Position numbers and translations under genes: made by a program. A stretch of DNA of 9,031 bases from UBA8752 sp040261275 (GTDB lineage: Bacteria; Bacteroidota; Bacteroidia; Flavobacteriales_D; Sanyastnellaceae), in assembly GCA_040261275.1 (NCBI GenBank), contig JBDQOI010000061.1, positions 1 to 9,031 of the forward strand. Direction: 5' to 3'. This document shows, piece by piece, positions 1-6,749 of the stretch. A model generated the notes under the pieces. It ran no database searches, was not told where the DNA came from, and worked only from the letters and a program-made list of their open reading frames with translations. Each line of letters begins with the position of its first letter. Position 1 is the stretch's first letter.

Positions 1-1560
1 ATAGTGACCGGGGTAATGGACGCCGGCGACGCTGTCGGGGGCGTTGTTGGCCGAATAGACATACCCGGTGGGCGGATTCACCGACTGCGGGTTGCGCGAG
101 AAGGGATACCAGCCGAGGATATCGTTGGAGGGATCCGACCCGTCGATGGCGGTCTTGGTGTCCACGTGGGACGGGCGGATGGGCAACTTGGCGCTGGCCC
201 ACCAGGCGATGTTGCCATCCTCATCGCCGTACATGAGGTTGATGCCAGGGGCGTGCATGATGGCCGCCGAAGCCGCCACGTCCTCCATGCTCTCGCCCCT
301 GCTGAACCCATAGAACGCCTCGTGGATGCGGTTCTCCGGGTATTGGGTGAAGGTCCACCACATGGCGATATCGTCCTCGATGAGGGGGCCGTGGTGCGTC
401 TTTCGCAATTCAAAGGTGACGTCCTCGCCGCCGGCCACTTCAATGGTCTCGGTCTGCACTTCCAGGTCGCGCCATTCGCCGCCGTGCAGGTACTTGCCAT
501 CCTCGATGGTTTCGCGGTACAGGTCGATGTCGTCGTTCACGAACATGGTGACGCCCCAGGAATGCCGCCGGGTGTGACCAATGGCGGGGAAGGGGAGGCC
601 GGCGAGGTGGTTGCCATAGTATTCGACCTCGGGGGTCACGAAATGGGCCTCATACCAGACGGAGGGTTGGGCGTAGGCCATGTGCGCGTCGTTGCAGAAA
701 ATGACCTTTCCGCTGGCCGTTCGTTCTTCACCGATGACCCAGGCGTTGGACCCCAGCCACTGGGGCACCGGGCGCAGGGCGTCCAGGCGGTGGGCCAAGG
801 CGGAGATGCCCGAAATGTCCCGCGGCTTTTCTGCGTTCCAACCGGCTCCAAACCGGTTGAGCGCCGTGGCTGTATCGGCCTGGAAATCCGTGCTGTCCGG
901 CGGGCTGCCGAACACCGGGATACGGGTGAATCCCTCGGGTCCCAGCGCGAGGTCGGCCATGTAGGCCTCCCCCAGGTTGGCTTTCATCCAATCCAGGATG
1001 GGCTCGGTTTTCAGGTGGATGGCAAAGCTGTAGGACATGAAGCCCGTTGCGCAGTAAACGTCGTGCGTGTCGAAGGGCTCAGGGTCGCTTCCCAAGAGCA
1101 GGTACTCCAGCGGGGTGTCACCTTTGGCGATGAAGCGGTTGACACCGCTGAGGTAAGCGGCCATGGCCTCCTGAATGCGCGCCGGTGCACTTTGGTTGAA
1201 GGCTTCGGTGACCTTGTCTGCCGCCTCCCGCATGCCCAAAGTCCTCAGGTACCGGTCGTTTTCGATCATGTCCGGACCGAGCAGCGCGGAGAGTTCGCCG
1301 GCTCCGGCACGACGCAACAGGTCCATTTGCCAGAGGCGCTCTGAGGCGTGCACATAGCCCAACGCATGCATGGCGTCGTTTTCCGTTTCCGCATAGATGT
1401 GCGGCACGGCCATGTCGTCAAAGAGGATTTCCACCGGGGCGGAAACCTCATCGGAAGTCAGGGAGAAACTGTAATCGGTGCCGCTGGTCTGGACAAACCA
1501 AATGACATAAACGACGAGCAGGACCAACAGGAGGCCAAGCGCTTTGAGGACATTTTTCAT
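1..1560 (-). CDS. Penicillin acylase family Ntn-hydrolase, secreted or membrane-anchored (partial, C-terminus off the left edge)
   Basis: Reading the minus strand from ATG at 1560 gives 520 codons without a stop to the window edge. Residues 1-22 are hydrophobic (MKNVLKALGLLLVLL...), a signal peptide or N-terminal anchor. The alpha-chain part follows, with the family motifs FDDMAVPHIYAE (about 48-59) and LGYVHASERLWQM (about 66-78). The nucleophile that becomes the beta-chain N-terminus after autoprocessing is Ser271 in GSNAWV. Later family motifs are NDAHM (about 290-294), FVNDDIDLYRET (340-351), THHGPLI (about 369-375) and SANN (503-506), where an Asn is the expected oxyanion-hole residue. 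Known members hydrolyse amide bonds of N-acylated compounds such as beta-lactams or acyl-homoserine lactones; this substrate cannot be told. Members are usually about 750-800 residues, so roughly a third is missing. It is divergent from the copper-oxidase genes. Family assignment is firm, substrate unknown. Confidence 0.93.
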   Translation of the reverse strand, partial: MKNVLKALGLLLVLLVVYVIWFVQTSGTDYSFSLTSDEVSAPVEILFDDMAVPHIYAETENDAMHALGYVHASERLWQMDLLRRAGAGELSALLGPDMIENDRYLRTLGMREAADKVTEAFNQSAPARIQEAMAAYLSGVNRFIAKGDTPLEYLLLGSDPEPFDTHDVYCATGFMSYSFAIHLKTEPILDWMKANLGEAYMADLALGPEGFTRIPVFGSPPDSTDFQADTATALNRFGAGWNAEKPRDISGISALAHRLDALRPVPQWLGSNAWVIGEERTASGKVIFCNDAHMAYAQPSVWYEAHFVTPEVEYYGNHLAGLPFPAIGHTRRHSWGVTMFVNDDIDLYRETIEDGKYLHGGEWRDLEVQTETIEVAGGEDVTFELRKTHHGPLIEDDIAMWWTFTQYPENRIHEAFYGFSRGESMEDVAASAAIMHAPGINLMYGDEDGNIAWWASAKLPIRPSHVDTKTAIDGSDPSNDILGWYPFSRNPQSVNPPTGYVYSANNAPDSVAGVHYPGHY

Positions 1561-1667
1561 GGCGCGAATCGTGGCCTGCAAAGTACGCACCCGCTGGGCC
1601 GTGCCGAGTTCAGGACATCTAAAGACCTTCATGGACATACTCCTTGGAGTTGAGGTAACTTGCCTTC
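1561..1667. promoter_or_regulatory. Divergent intergenic region with weak Bacteroidota -7-like boxes
   Basis: These 107 bases separate the start of the penicillin acylase (minus) from that of the first cupredoxin protein (plus), so both promoters should lie here. The Bacteroidota sigma-70 consensus is TTG, about 19 bases, then TAnnTTTG. On the minus strand TACTTTGC (1578-1585) resembles the -7 box with one base missing. On the plus strand TAACTTGC (1656-1663) matches partly and ends only four bases before the ATG at 1668. Neither has a convincing TTG at the right distance. There is no strong Shine-Dalgarno sequence before either start. The placement as promoter region is safe; the individual boxes are weak. 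Confidence 0.35.
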
Positions 1668-2540
1668 ATGATGTTCAATCGATGGAAAGTCGCTGCACTC
1701 GCCCTGATTTCATGGGGAAGTGCTGCATACGTTTCTCAAGCACAAGAGGTGCCGGATACGCTGTGGTTGCAGCTGGACGAGGCCATACTCGCCGGCGATA
1801 CCATGCCCGCATTGCGTTTTTGTGAGCAAGCGGCTTGGGATTCCCTCAATTACTCCTTCCACATGGCGTCCGACACGCCCCAGAACCTGGTCGTCCACAA
1901 TGGAGACACGGTGGACCACGTCTTCACCTTGAATGTGGAGGGCTGGGAGCCGGTTGCGCTCCCTGTTGGAGAGGCGACGGAACTGATGCTGCCGGCCTTG
2001 CCGACGGGCAGTTACTGTTATGGGCTGGCATCCGAACGGGGAAAGGTGCTCGGGGGAGCTGGGCTCATCATGGTCGGAAATGACGACCTGCCTCATTTCT
2101 TCTGGAACCTGGGTGATTGGGAGCCTGCCCGGCTCGAGGCGGTGGCCGAAGGCATTGATGTGGATGCAGCAGCGCCTTATGTGCCGCGCCAATTCACGGT
2201 CAATGACCGCACGTTTCCCAACACGATGAATGACCCGTATGGTTACGTGGACATAGGGGTCGGAACCTCCTGCTACATCAGCATAGCCAACCAAGGCAGC
2301 ATGGACCATGTGCTCCATTTTCACGGCTTCCACGTGGAAGTGCTGCAGGCCTCAAAGCACCCGGAACGGGTAGGCTGGACCAAGGATACCCTGCCTTTCC
2401 TTCAGGGCGAGGTCACCGTGGTGCGCCTGGATGCTTTTCAGCCCGGCATGTATCCGGTGCACAACCACAATCTCATTGCCGTGACCAATGCCGGGCTCTA
2501 CCCGGGCGGCATGATCACCCACCTTGACATCCAGCCATGA
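1668..2540 (+). CDS. Two-domain cupredoxin / multicopper oxidase-like subunit, first domain ligand-less, type-1 Cys lost in second
   Basis: 290 residues with a Sec signal peptide (about 1-25, cleavage near SQA/QE). Domain 1 (about 60-137) has a cupredoxin outline, but the expected copper positions are replaced: only His84 remains where HxxHxHG is expected, and Gly119-Leu120-Ala121 stands where HCH or HSH should be. Domain 2 (about 175-290) keeps His214, His217 and His219 in HVLHFHG, and His265 and His267 in HNH. In a normal MCO the latter would be HCHxxxHxxxGM; here Asn266 replaces the type-1 Cys and Ala271 the type-1 His. It can therefore supply four trinuclear-cluster histidines but no type-1 copper. 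There is no T9SS tail: the protein ends just after the last strand. The stop overlaps the next start (ATGA), implying translational coupling and probably a shared complex. It could instead be a NirK-like or non-catalytic copper-binding protein. Start: ATG at 1668; ATG at 1671 is equally possible. Confidence 0.88.
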   Translation: MMFNRWKVAALALISWGSAAYVSQAQEVPDTLWLQLDEAILAGDTMPALRFCEQAAWDSLNYSFHMASDTPQNLVVHNGDTVDHVFTLNVEGWEPVALPVGEATELMLPALPTGSYCYGLASERGKVLGGAGLIMVGNDDLPHFFWNLGDWEPARLEAVAEGIDVDAAAPYVPRQFTVNDRTFPNTMNDPYGYVDIGVGTSCYISIANQGSMDHVLHFHGFHVEVLQASKHPERVGWTKDTLPFLQGEVTVVRLDAFQPGMYPVHNHNLIAVTNAGLYPGGMITHLDIQP

Positions 2541-3754
2541 AGACGATGCATTTGAAAGGGTGGATGCTCAGCTTGGGCGCGTTGCTCATCTTGGGAGTGG
2601 CATCCGTAGTGGTGCCAAAGCAGGCGCGGGCCCAGGCTTTGCCTCCGCAGCTGTTCAGTGAGATGGACGGCGTCCATTTCCTCGATGACGGTTCCTCAGT
2701 TCCCATTTGGGGATACGGTTGGGTCACGGATGGGTACATCACACTGCCCGGGCCGTTGCTCACTTACAACGAGGGCCAGATGGTCGATTTGAATTTCACC
2801 AATCCGAGTCCGGAAAGCCATACCATCCACCTGCACGGGTTGGATGTGGACCAAGCCAATGACGGGGTTCCGGCGACTTCCTTCCTTGTACCCACCAATG
2901 GTGACGCGGTGTATTCCTTCGTGGCTGATCAGGCAGGAACTTACCTGTACCACTGCCACGTTACCACGACGCTGCACCTGACGATGGGGATGTACGGGAT
3001 GATCCTCGTGAAGCGGCCAGATTTGACGTTGTTCGAAGGCGGACCCAGCTACACGGAGGATGTGCCGCTCCTCTTCAGCGATCTGGAGGTAGCGACCAAC
3101 CTGGATCCGGTGGGCAGTTTCCCTTTTCATGACATCCGGCCGGATGTGTTCATGATCAATGGAAAACAGGGCAGTCAGCTCGAAGCGGAAGACCAGCGGG
3201 TGTGGGCGGCACCCGGGGACACCATGGCCTTGCGCCTCGGTTCCATGGCATACAGCCGGGTCCGTTGTCACTTCCCACCCGCATTGCACGCGGTCTGTCA
3301 CATGAGCGATGGACGTGCGTTGCCGGAGACCTTTGCGGTGGACAGTCTCGACATCTTTCCCGGTGAGCGGTTCACGGTGCTGGTGGCCCCGGAGGAGGGG
3401 TTTGAAGGAGCCATTGCCTGTGACTTCTGGAACATGGTCGACCCGGGTATCGAGGGTACGCAAGAGATCCACTTTGGTGCCTTGCCTTCTTCGGTGGATC
3501 CCATCGAGGACTTCGACACCATGCTGGGCTTGGGGTATCCCAATCCGGCCAACCGTTGGTATGCGCCCGCAGTCAGTGCTACAGGGCCGGACAGTGGCTT
3601 TCAAGGAGAAGTGGTTGTGACCAATTTGCAGGGGCGGGAGTGCTTCCGCGGTCGGTTGCAGCAGGGCAGGCTCGACGTTTCAGATTGGCCCGAGGGCACC
3701 TATATCGCCCGCTGCGGCAACCGTGCACCGACCCGATTCATGGTCTTCCATTGA
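2537..3754 (+). CDS. Multicopper oxidase-like protein with type-1 copper in domain 1 and a T9SS C-terminal sorting domain
   Basis: 405 residues. A Sec signal peptide covers 1-32 (cleavage near ARA/QA). Domain 1 (about 40-160) holds His95, His98 and His100 in HTIHLHG, and the string His139-Cys140-His141...His147...Met152 in YHCHVTTTLHLTMGM. This is a full type-1 site (His95, Cys140, His147, Met152) plus four histidines for a trinuclear centre, as in nitrite reductases and type-B two-domain laccases that carry type-1 copper in domain 1. Domain 2 (about 170-315; FMINGK, then PGDT, SDGR, PGERFTVLV) has lost the ligands: Tyr239, Val242, Cys244, Asp296 and Trp298 fall where histidines would be. No third cupredoxin domain is present. 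Residues about 328-405 (GYPNPANRW... ending FMVFH) are a T9SS sorting domain, so the product is expected outside the cell. It starts inside the stop of the upstream gene. Oxidase-type chemistry is likely; the substrate is unknown. Confidence 0.9.
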   Translation: MKTMHLKGWMLSLGALLILGVASVVVPKQARAQALPPQLFSEMDGVHFLDDGSSVPIWGYGWVTDGYITLPGPLLTYNEGQMVDLNFTNPSPESHTIHLHGLDVDQANDGVPATSFLVPTNGDAVYSFVADQAGTYLYHCHVTTTLHLTMGMYGMILVKRPDLTLFEGGPSYTEDVPLLFSDLEVATNLDPVGSFPFHDIRPDVFMINGKQGSQLEAEDQRVWAAPGDTMALRLGSMAYSRVRCHFPPALHAVCHMSDGRALPETFAVDSLDIFPGERFTVLVAPEEGFEGAIACDFWNMVDPGIEGTQEIHFGALPSSVDPIEDFDTMLGLGYPNPANRWYAPAVSATGPDSGFQGEVVVTNLQGRECFRGRLQQGRLDVSDWPEGTYIARCGNRAPTRFMVFH

Positions 3755-3778
3755 GGGCTTCACGTTGGTCATCAGTCA

Positions 3779-3809
3779 TTGACGCGCCGTGTTTGAAAGC
3801 GTAGATTGG
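3779..3809 (+). promoter_or_regulatory. Candidate Bacteroidota sigma-70 promoter for the intradiol dioxygenase gene
   Basis: TTG at 3779-3781, then a 20-base spacer, then TAGATTGG at 3802-3809. This matches five of the six fixed positions of TAnnTTTG at a spacing acceptable for the Bacteroidota primary sigma factor. The box ends 17 bases before the ATG at 3827, giving a short leader. It lies in the 72-base gap after the copper-oxidase pair, so the dioxygenase could be transcribed alone as well as by read-through. Such short motifs occur by chance, so confidence is modest. Confidence 0.35.
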
Positions 3810-3826
3810 CGCAAAGTGCCAAGGCG

Positions 3827-4822
3827 ATGAAAAGAGCGGATTTCCTGAAAGTATTTGGTGGGGCGTTGGCCCTTCCAGCAGCGTTGCCTTTTGCGGCGCG
3901 CGCGTCGAAAACAGCCGCATCAGAGGCGGGGCGCAGCAATTGTGTGCTGGTCCCTTCGGAGACGGCGGGGCCCTTTCCGCTCGACCTCGGCGAAAACGAC
4001 TTCTTCTTCCGGCAGGACATCAGCGAGGGCGTTCCAGGGGTGGCGATGCGCCAGCGGATCCGCATCATCGGGGCCGGCAATTGTGAGCCGATGCCCAACG
4101 TGCGGGTCAACCTCTGGCATTGCGACCGAGACGGAGGGTATTCTGGCTATGGCGCCCTCGAAGGGCAGACCTATTGTCGCGGCTATCAGTTTACCGATGC
4201 CAACGGCGAATGCGAATTCGTGAGCATCGTACCCGGCTGGTATCCGGGTCGGGTGACGCACATGCATTTCCAGGTGTTCGTGAGCACGCAGTACAGCGTG
4301 GTTTCGCAATACACCTGGCCGCACGCCGCGGTGGTGGAGGCTGTGGAAGCCAACTCTGCCCTCTACCCGGCAGGGCCTGATCCGTTGAGTCCCGAGCAGG
4401 ATGGAGGGTTTGTCGACGGTTATGACTTGCAGCTCGCCACTTTGGAGTGGGATGCCGAGGCGGGTGAATACGTCTCTTTCTACGAGGTGACCGTGGAGGG
4501 CGATGGCGTCAATGGAGTCGGGTACCTTGAGCGGCAGACCGCGCAGGTCATGGCCCTCGGACAGAACTTCCCGAATCCGGTCGAGGACCGCACGGAAATC
4601 CCATTGACTTTGCACCGGACGGCGGAGGTCAATTGGTCCATTTGGTCGGTGCAGGGGCAATGTGTCCACCGCGCGACAGAAGGCCCAATGCCTGCGGGCG
4701 ACCATCGGTTCGCCGTGGACTTTTCCGGCTTGGGCCTTGCGCCCGCTTCCTACGTCTACCAGGTCGAGGTCGTGGCGGAAGGACAGCGGTATACCTCCGT
4801 TCGCCGCATGACGGCCCTCTGA
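3827..4822 (+). CDS. Secreted intradiol ring-cleavage dioxygenase with T9SS sorting domain
   Basis: 331 residues from ATG at 3827; a TTG start at 3806 would add seven residues and is less likely. The N-terminus MKRADFLKVFGGALALPA is a Tat-like signal (R-A-DFLK, where R-R-DFLK is canonical), ending near AARA. Residues about 40-225 form the intradiol fold: SETAGPF (44-50), then NLWHCDRDGGYSGY (95-108) with Tyr105 as likely Fe(III) ligand, then VPGWYPGRVTHMHF (135-148) with Tyr139, His145 and His147. All four ligands of the 2-Tyr/2-His centre are visible. The family cleaves catechol, protocatechuate or hydroxyquinol rings between the two hydroxyls with O2. The PGWYPGR...H-H arrangement, with a short Tyr-to-His interval, is that of secreted members rather than cytoplasmic PcaH or CatA. 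Residues about 243-331 (LGQNFPNPVED...) are a T9SS sorting domain. It follows the copper-oxidase pair on the same strand, so both may act on extracellular phenolics (inference). Confidence 0.9.
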   Translation: MKRADFLKVFGGALALPAALPFAARASKTAASEAGRSNCVLVPSETAGPFPLDLGENDFFFRQDISEGVPGVAMRQRIRIIGAGNCEPMPNVRVNLWHCDRDGGYSGYGALEGQTYCRGYQFTDANGECEFVSIVPGWYPGRVTHMHFQVFVSTQYSVVSQYTWPHAAVVEAVEANSALYPAGPDPLSPEQDGGFVDGYDLQLATLEWDAEAGEYVSFYEVTVEGDGVNGVGYLERQTAQVMALGQNFPNPVEDRTEIPLTLHRTAEVNWSIWSVQGQCVHRATEGPMPAGDHRFAVDFSGLGLAPASYVYQVEVVAEGQRYTSVRRMTAL

Positions 4823-4852
4823 GGCAAGGTCCGGTCAGCTGTCAGCAACAGG
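4823..4852. other. Short convergent junction between dioxygenase and amylase genes
   Basis: Thirty bases separate two converging stop codons (TGA at 4820-4822 on plus; TAA read from 4855 to 4853 on minus). I see only a trivial 4-bp inverted pair (CTGT...ACAG) and no T-tract, hence no recognisable intrinsic terminator. Read-through into the opposite gene, or Rho-dependent ends, would be expected. Confidence 0.6.
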
Positions 4853-6709
4853 TTATCTCACTTCGAGGATCCACGGTTGCCATGCCGGGACCGAGAGGGA
4901 ATCCCCGCTTACTTCAATCGGTTGTCCTGTCAGGGCATCGGTAAAGGAGCGGCGGCCTTCCAGCACCTCTTCAAAGCGTTGTAAATCCAACGTTTCAACG
5001 GTATCGCTCTGATTGAGGACCACCATGACGGTCGATGCATCGTCGGAACGGAAGTACACGTAGGAACCGCCTTCGGGCACGTAGTGGACCAGCCTGCCGT
5101 CGTGTACGGCGCTCGAGGTCTGGCGCCAGTTGAGCAGTCGCCGCGTGAAATCCTGGAAGTCAAGGGATTCCTGGCTGAGGCCCTCGCCTGAGAAGCCGTC
5201 GACCGCGTCGCCGGACCAGCCGCCGGGGAAGTCGCTGCGGATGTTGCCGTGGCTGTCGTCGCCGGTGTTGGACATCAGGATTTCGGTTCCGTAATAGAAC
5301 TGCGGGATGCCCCGGGTGGTCGCAAAGAAGGCCATGGCGAGCCGCGTCTTCCGCACGTCGTCGCCGAGTTGGGTGTGGACCCGGCTCATGTCGTGGTTGT
5401 CGGGGAAGATGACGTGGTTGAACGGATCGGGGTAGAGGAAATCGTTGCCCAACATCTCATACAGGCGCACCCAGTTCGAATGCCAGCTTTCCTCCTCGGT
5501 CATGCACTGCATGAAGGCGTGGTGCAATGGGAAATCCAAGAGCCCAGGCAAGCAGGACTTGTAGCCGTCGGCATTGTCCTTTCCCTCCTGCCAATAGGCG
5601 AGTACGGCGGGGTTGAGGCTCCATTCTTCACCGCAGATGTTGAGTTTGGGATACGCCTTGCGCAGGGTGCAGGTCCATCGCGACATGAAGCGGGCATCTG
5701 AGTAAGGGTAGGTGTCCATGCGGATGCCACTCAGCCCCAAGTATTCGACCCACCAGATCGTGTTCTGAATCAGGTAATCGGAGAGGCGCCGTTCGCGCTG
5801 GTTGAGGTCGGGCATTTCCTTCACGAACCAGCCATTGGTGAATCCGCGGAGGTCGTCCTCGGTTCTATACGGGTCGCGCAGGGTGGTACGGCGGTGGGTG
5901 GTGGGGGTGAATTCGCCGCCGTTGTTGATCCAGTTCTTCGTGGGGAGGTCCTGCATCCACCAATGCTCGGACCCGCAGTGGTTCATGATCATGTCCATGA
6001 TCAGCTTGAGTCCTTTTCCACGGGCGGATTCAGCCAGCGCCCGGTATTCTTCGTTGCTGCCAAATCGCGGGTCGACGCGGTAATAGTCGGTGGTGGCGTA
6101 GCCGTGATAGGACCACTGGGGCTGGTCGTTTTCCAGCAATGGGTTGAGCCAAATGGCGGTAAACCCCATGTCGTCCAGGTAGTCGAGGTGGGCGGTGATG
6201 CCGGCTAGGTCTCCACCATGCCGGCCGTGGTCGTCGGTGCGGTCCGGACTTTCCTTCATGCCAGCAACCGCGTCGTTGCCGGGGTTGCCGTTGGCGAACC
6301 GGTCCGGGGTGATGAGGCAGATGGCGTCTTCGCTGCCGTACCCTCTGATTTTGCGCTTCTTGCGGCTGCGCAATTCCAATGAAGTCACGCCCGCCGTTTT
6401 TTGTGGCGAAGCGGGATCGAACCACTCGAGTTTGAGTGTTCCCGGCTGCGCATCGGGCGACATATCAAGGTATATGAAGCGGTAATTCGGGCTGTCTCCT
6501 GAAATCACTTTGTATACCTCCACGCCCGGATAGTCCACGCGCACATCGAAGCGCACGAGGCTGTCGCCGTGCGCCATGATTTGAAGTTGTTCCACCGGCA
6601 TGTTCGCCCACCAGAAAGGAGGGTCGACATGCTCTACAAAGGATTGGGCCCCAGCGGGTTGAAAGGACAAGGCAGCCGCGATGGCCGCCAGGATTTGAAT
6701 TCGGCGCAT
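4853..6709 (-). CDS. GH13 alpha-amylase / neopullulanase (SusA / cyclomaltodextrinase type), exported
   Basis: 618 residues from ATG at 6709, where MRRIQILAAIAAALSFQPAGAQ is a clean Sec signal peptide without a lipobox Cys. The frame stays open to an upstream ATG at 6775, but that would put 22 polar residues before the signal and overlap the next gene. Residues about 25-118 form an N-terminal beta-domain like that of cyclomaltodextrinases. The (beta/alpha)8 barrel shows the four GH13 regions: DMIMNH (239-244); GIRMDTYPYSD with nucleophile Asp332; CGEEWS with acid/base Glu361; and FPDNHD with Asp440, the transition-state stabiliser. A C-terminal beta domain follows and ends at WILEVR. No T9SS tail is present, so a periplasmic location is expected, as for Bacteroides SusA. 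It should hydrolyse alpha-1,4 (perhaps also alpha-1,6) bonds of malto-oligosaccharides. No SusC/SusD transporter pair lies in the window. Exact specificity is undetermined. Confidence 0.95.
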   Translation of the reverse strand: MRRIQILAAIAAALSFQPAGAQSFVEHVDPPFWWANMPVEQLQIMAHGDSLVRFDVRVDYPGVEVYKVISGDSPNYRFIYLDMSPDAQPGTLKLEWFDPASPQKTAGVTSLELRSRKKRKIRGYGSEDAICLITPDRFANGNPGNDAVAGMKESPDRTDDHGRHGGDLAGITAHLDYLDDMGFTAIWLNPLLENDQPQWSYHGYATTDYYRVDPRFGSNEEYRALAESARGKGLKLIMDMIMNHCGSEHWWMQDLPTKNWINNGGEFTPTTHRRTTLRDPYRTEDDLRGFTNGWFVKEMPDLNQRERRLSDYLIQNTIWWVEYLGLSGIRMDTYPYSDARFMSRWTCTLRKAYPKLNICGEEWSLNPAVLAYWQEGKDNADGYKSCLPGLLDFPLHHAFMQCMTEEESWHSNWVRLYEMLGNDFLYPDPFNHVIFPDNHDMSRVHTQLGDDVRKTRLAMAFFATTRGIPQFYYGTEILMSNTGDDSHGNIRSDFPGGWSGDAVDGFSGEGLSQESLDFQDFTRRLLNWRQTSSAVHDGRLVHYVPEGGSYVYFRSDDASTVMVVLNQSDTVETLDLQRFEEVLEGRRSFTDALTGQPIEVSGDSLSVPAWQPWILEVR

Positions 6710-6749
6710 GAACCGCAAAGAAACGGATCGCGCATGGGATGTCTCAGGC

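Noticed and set aside
4..1344. 446-residue open frame on the plus strand
   Set aside because: It is antisense to the penicillin acylase, whose frame shows catalytic motifs throughout. The Gly/Val/His-rich composition is typical of the mirror frame of a GC-rich gene.
1710..2333. 207-residue open frame on the minus strand
   Set aside because: Antisense to the first cupredoxin gene; Arg/His/Val-rich shadow without features.
2696..3604. 302-residue open frame on the minus strand
   Set aside because: Antisense to the copper oxidase gene with intact copper motifs and signal peptide; no recognisable domain in the antisense product.
3920..4705. 261-residue open frame on the minus strand
   Set aside because: Antisense to the intradiol dioxygenase, which carries all iron ligands; no motif or start signal in the antisense frame.
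4823..4852. Possible bidirectional terminator at the convergent junction
   Set aside because: Only a 4-bp inverted pair and no T-tract in either direction.
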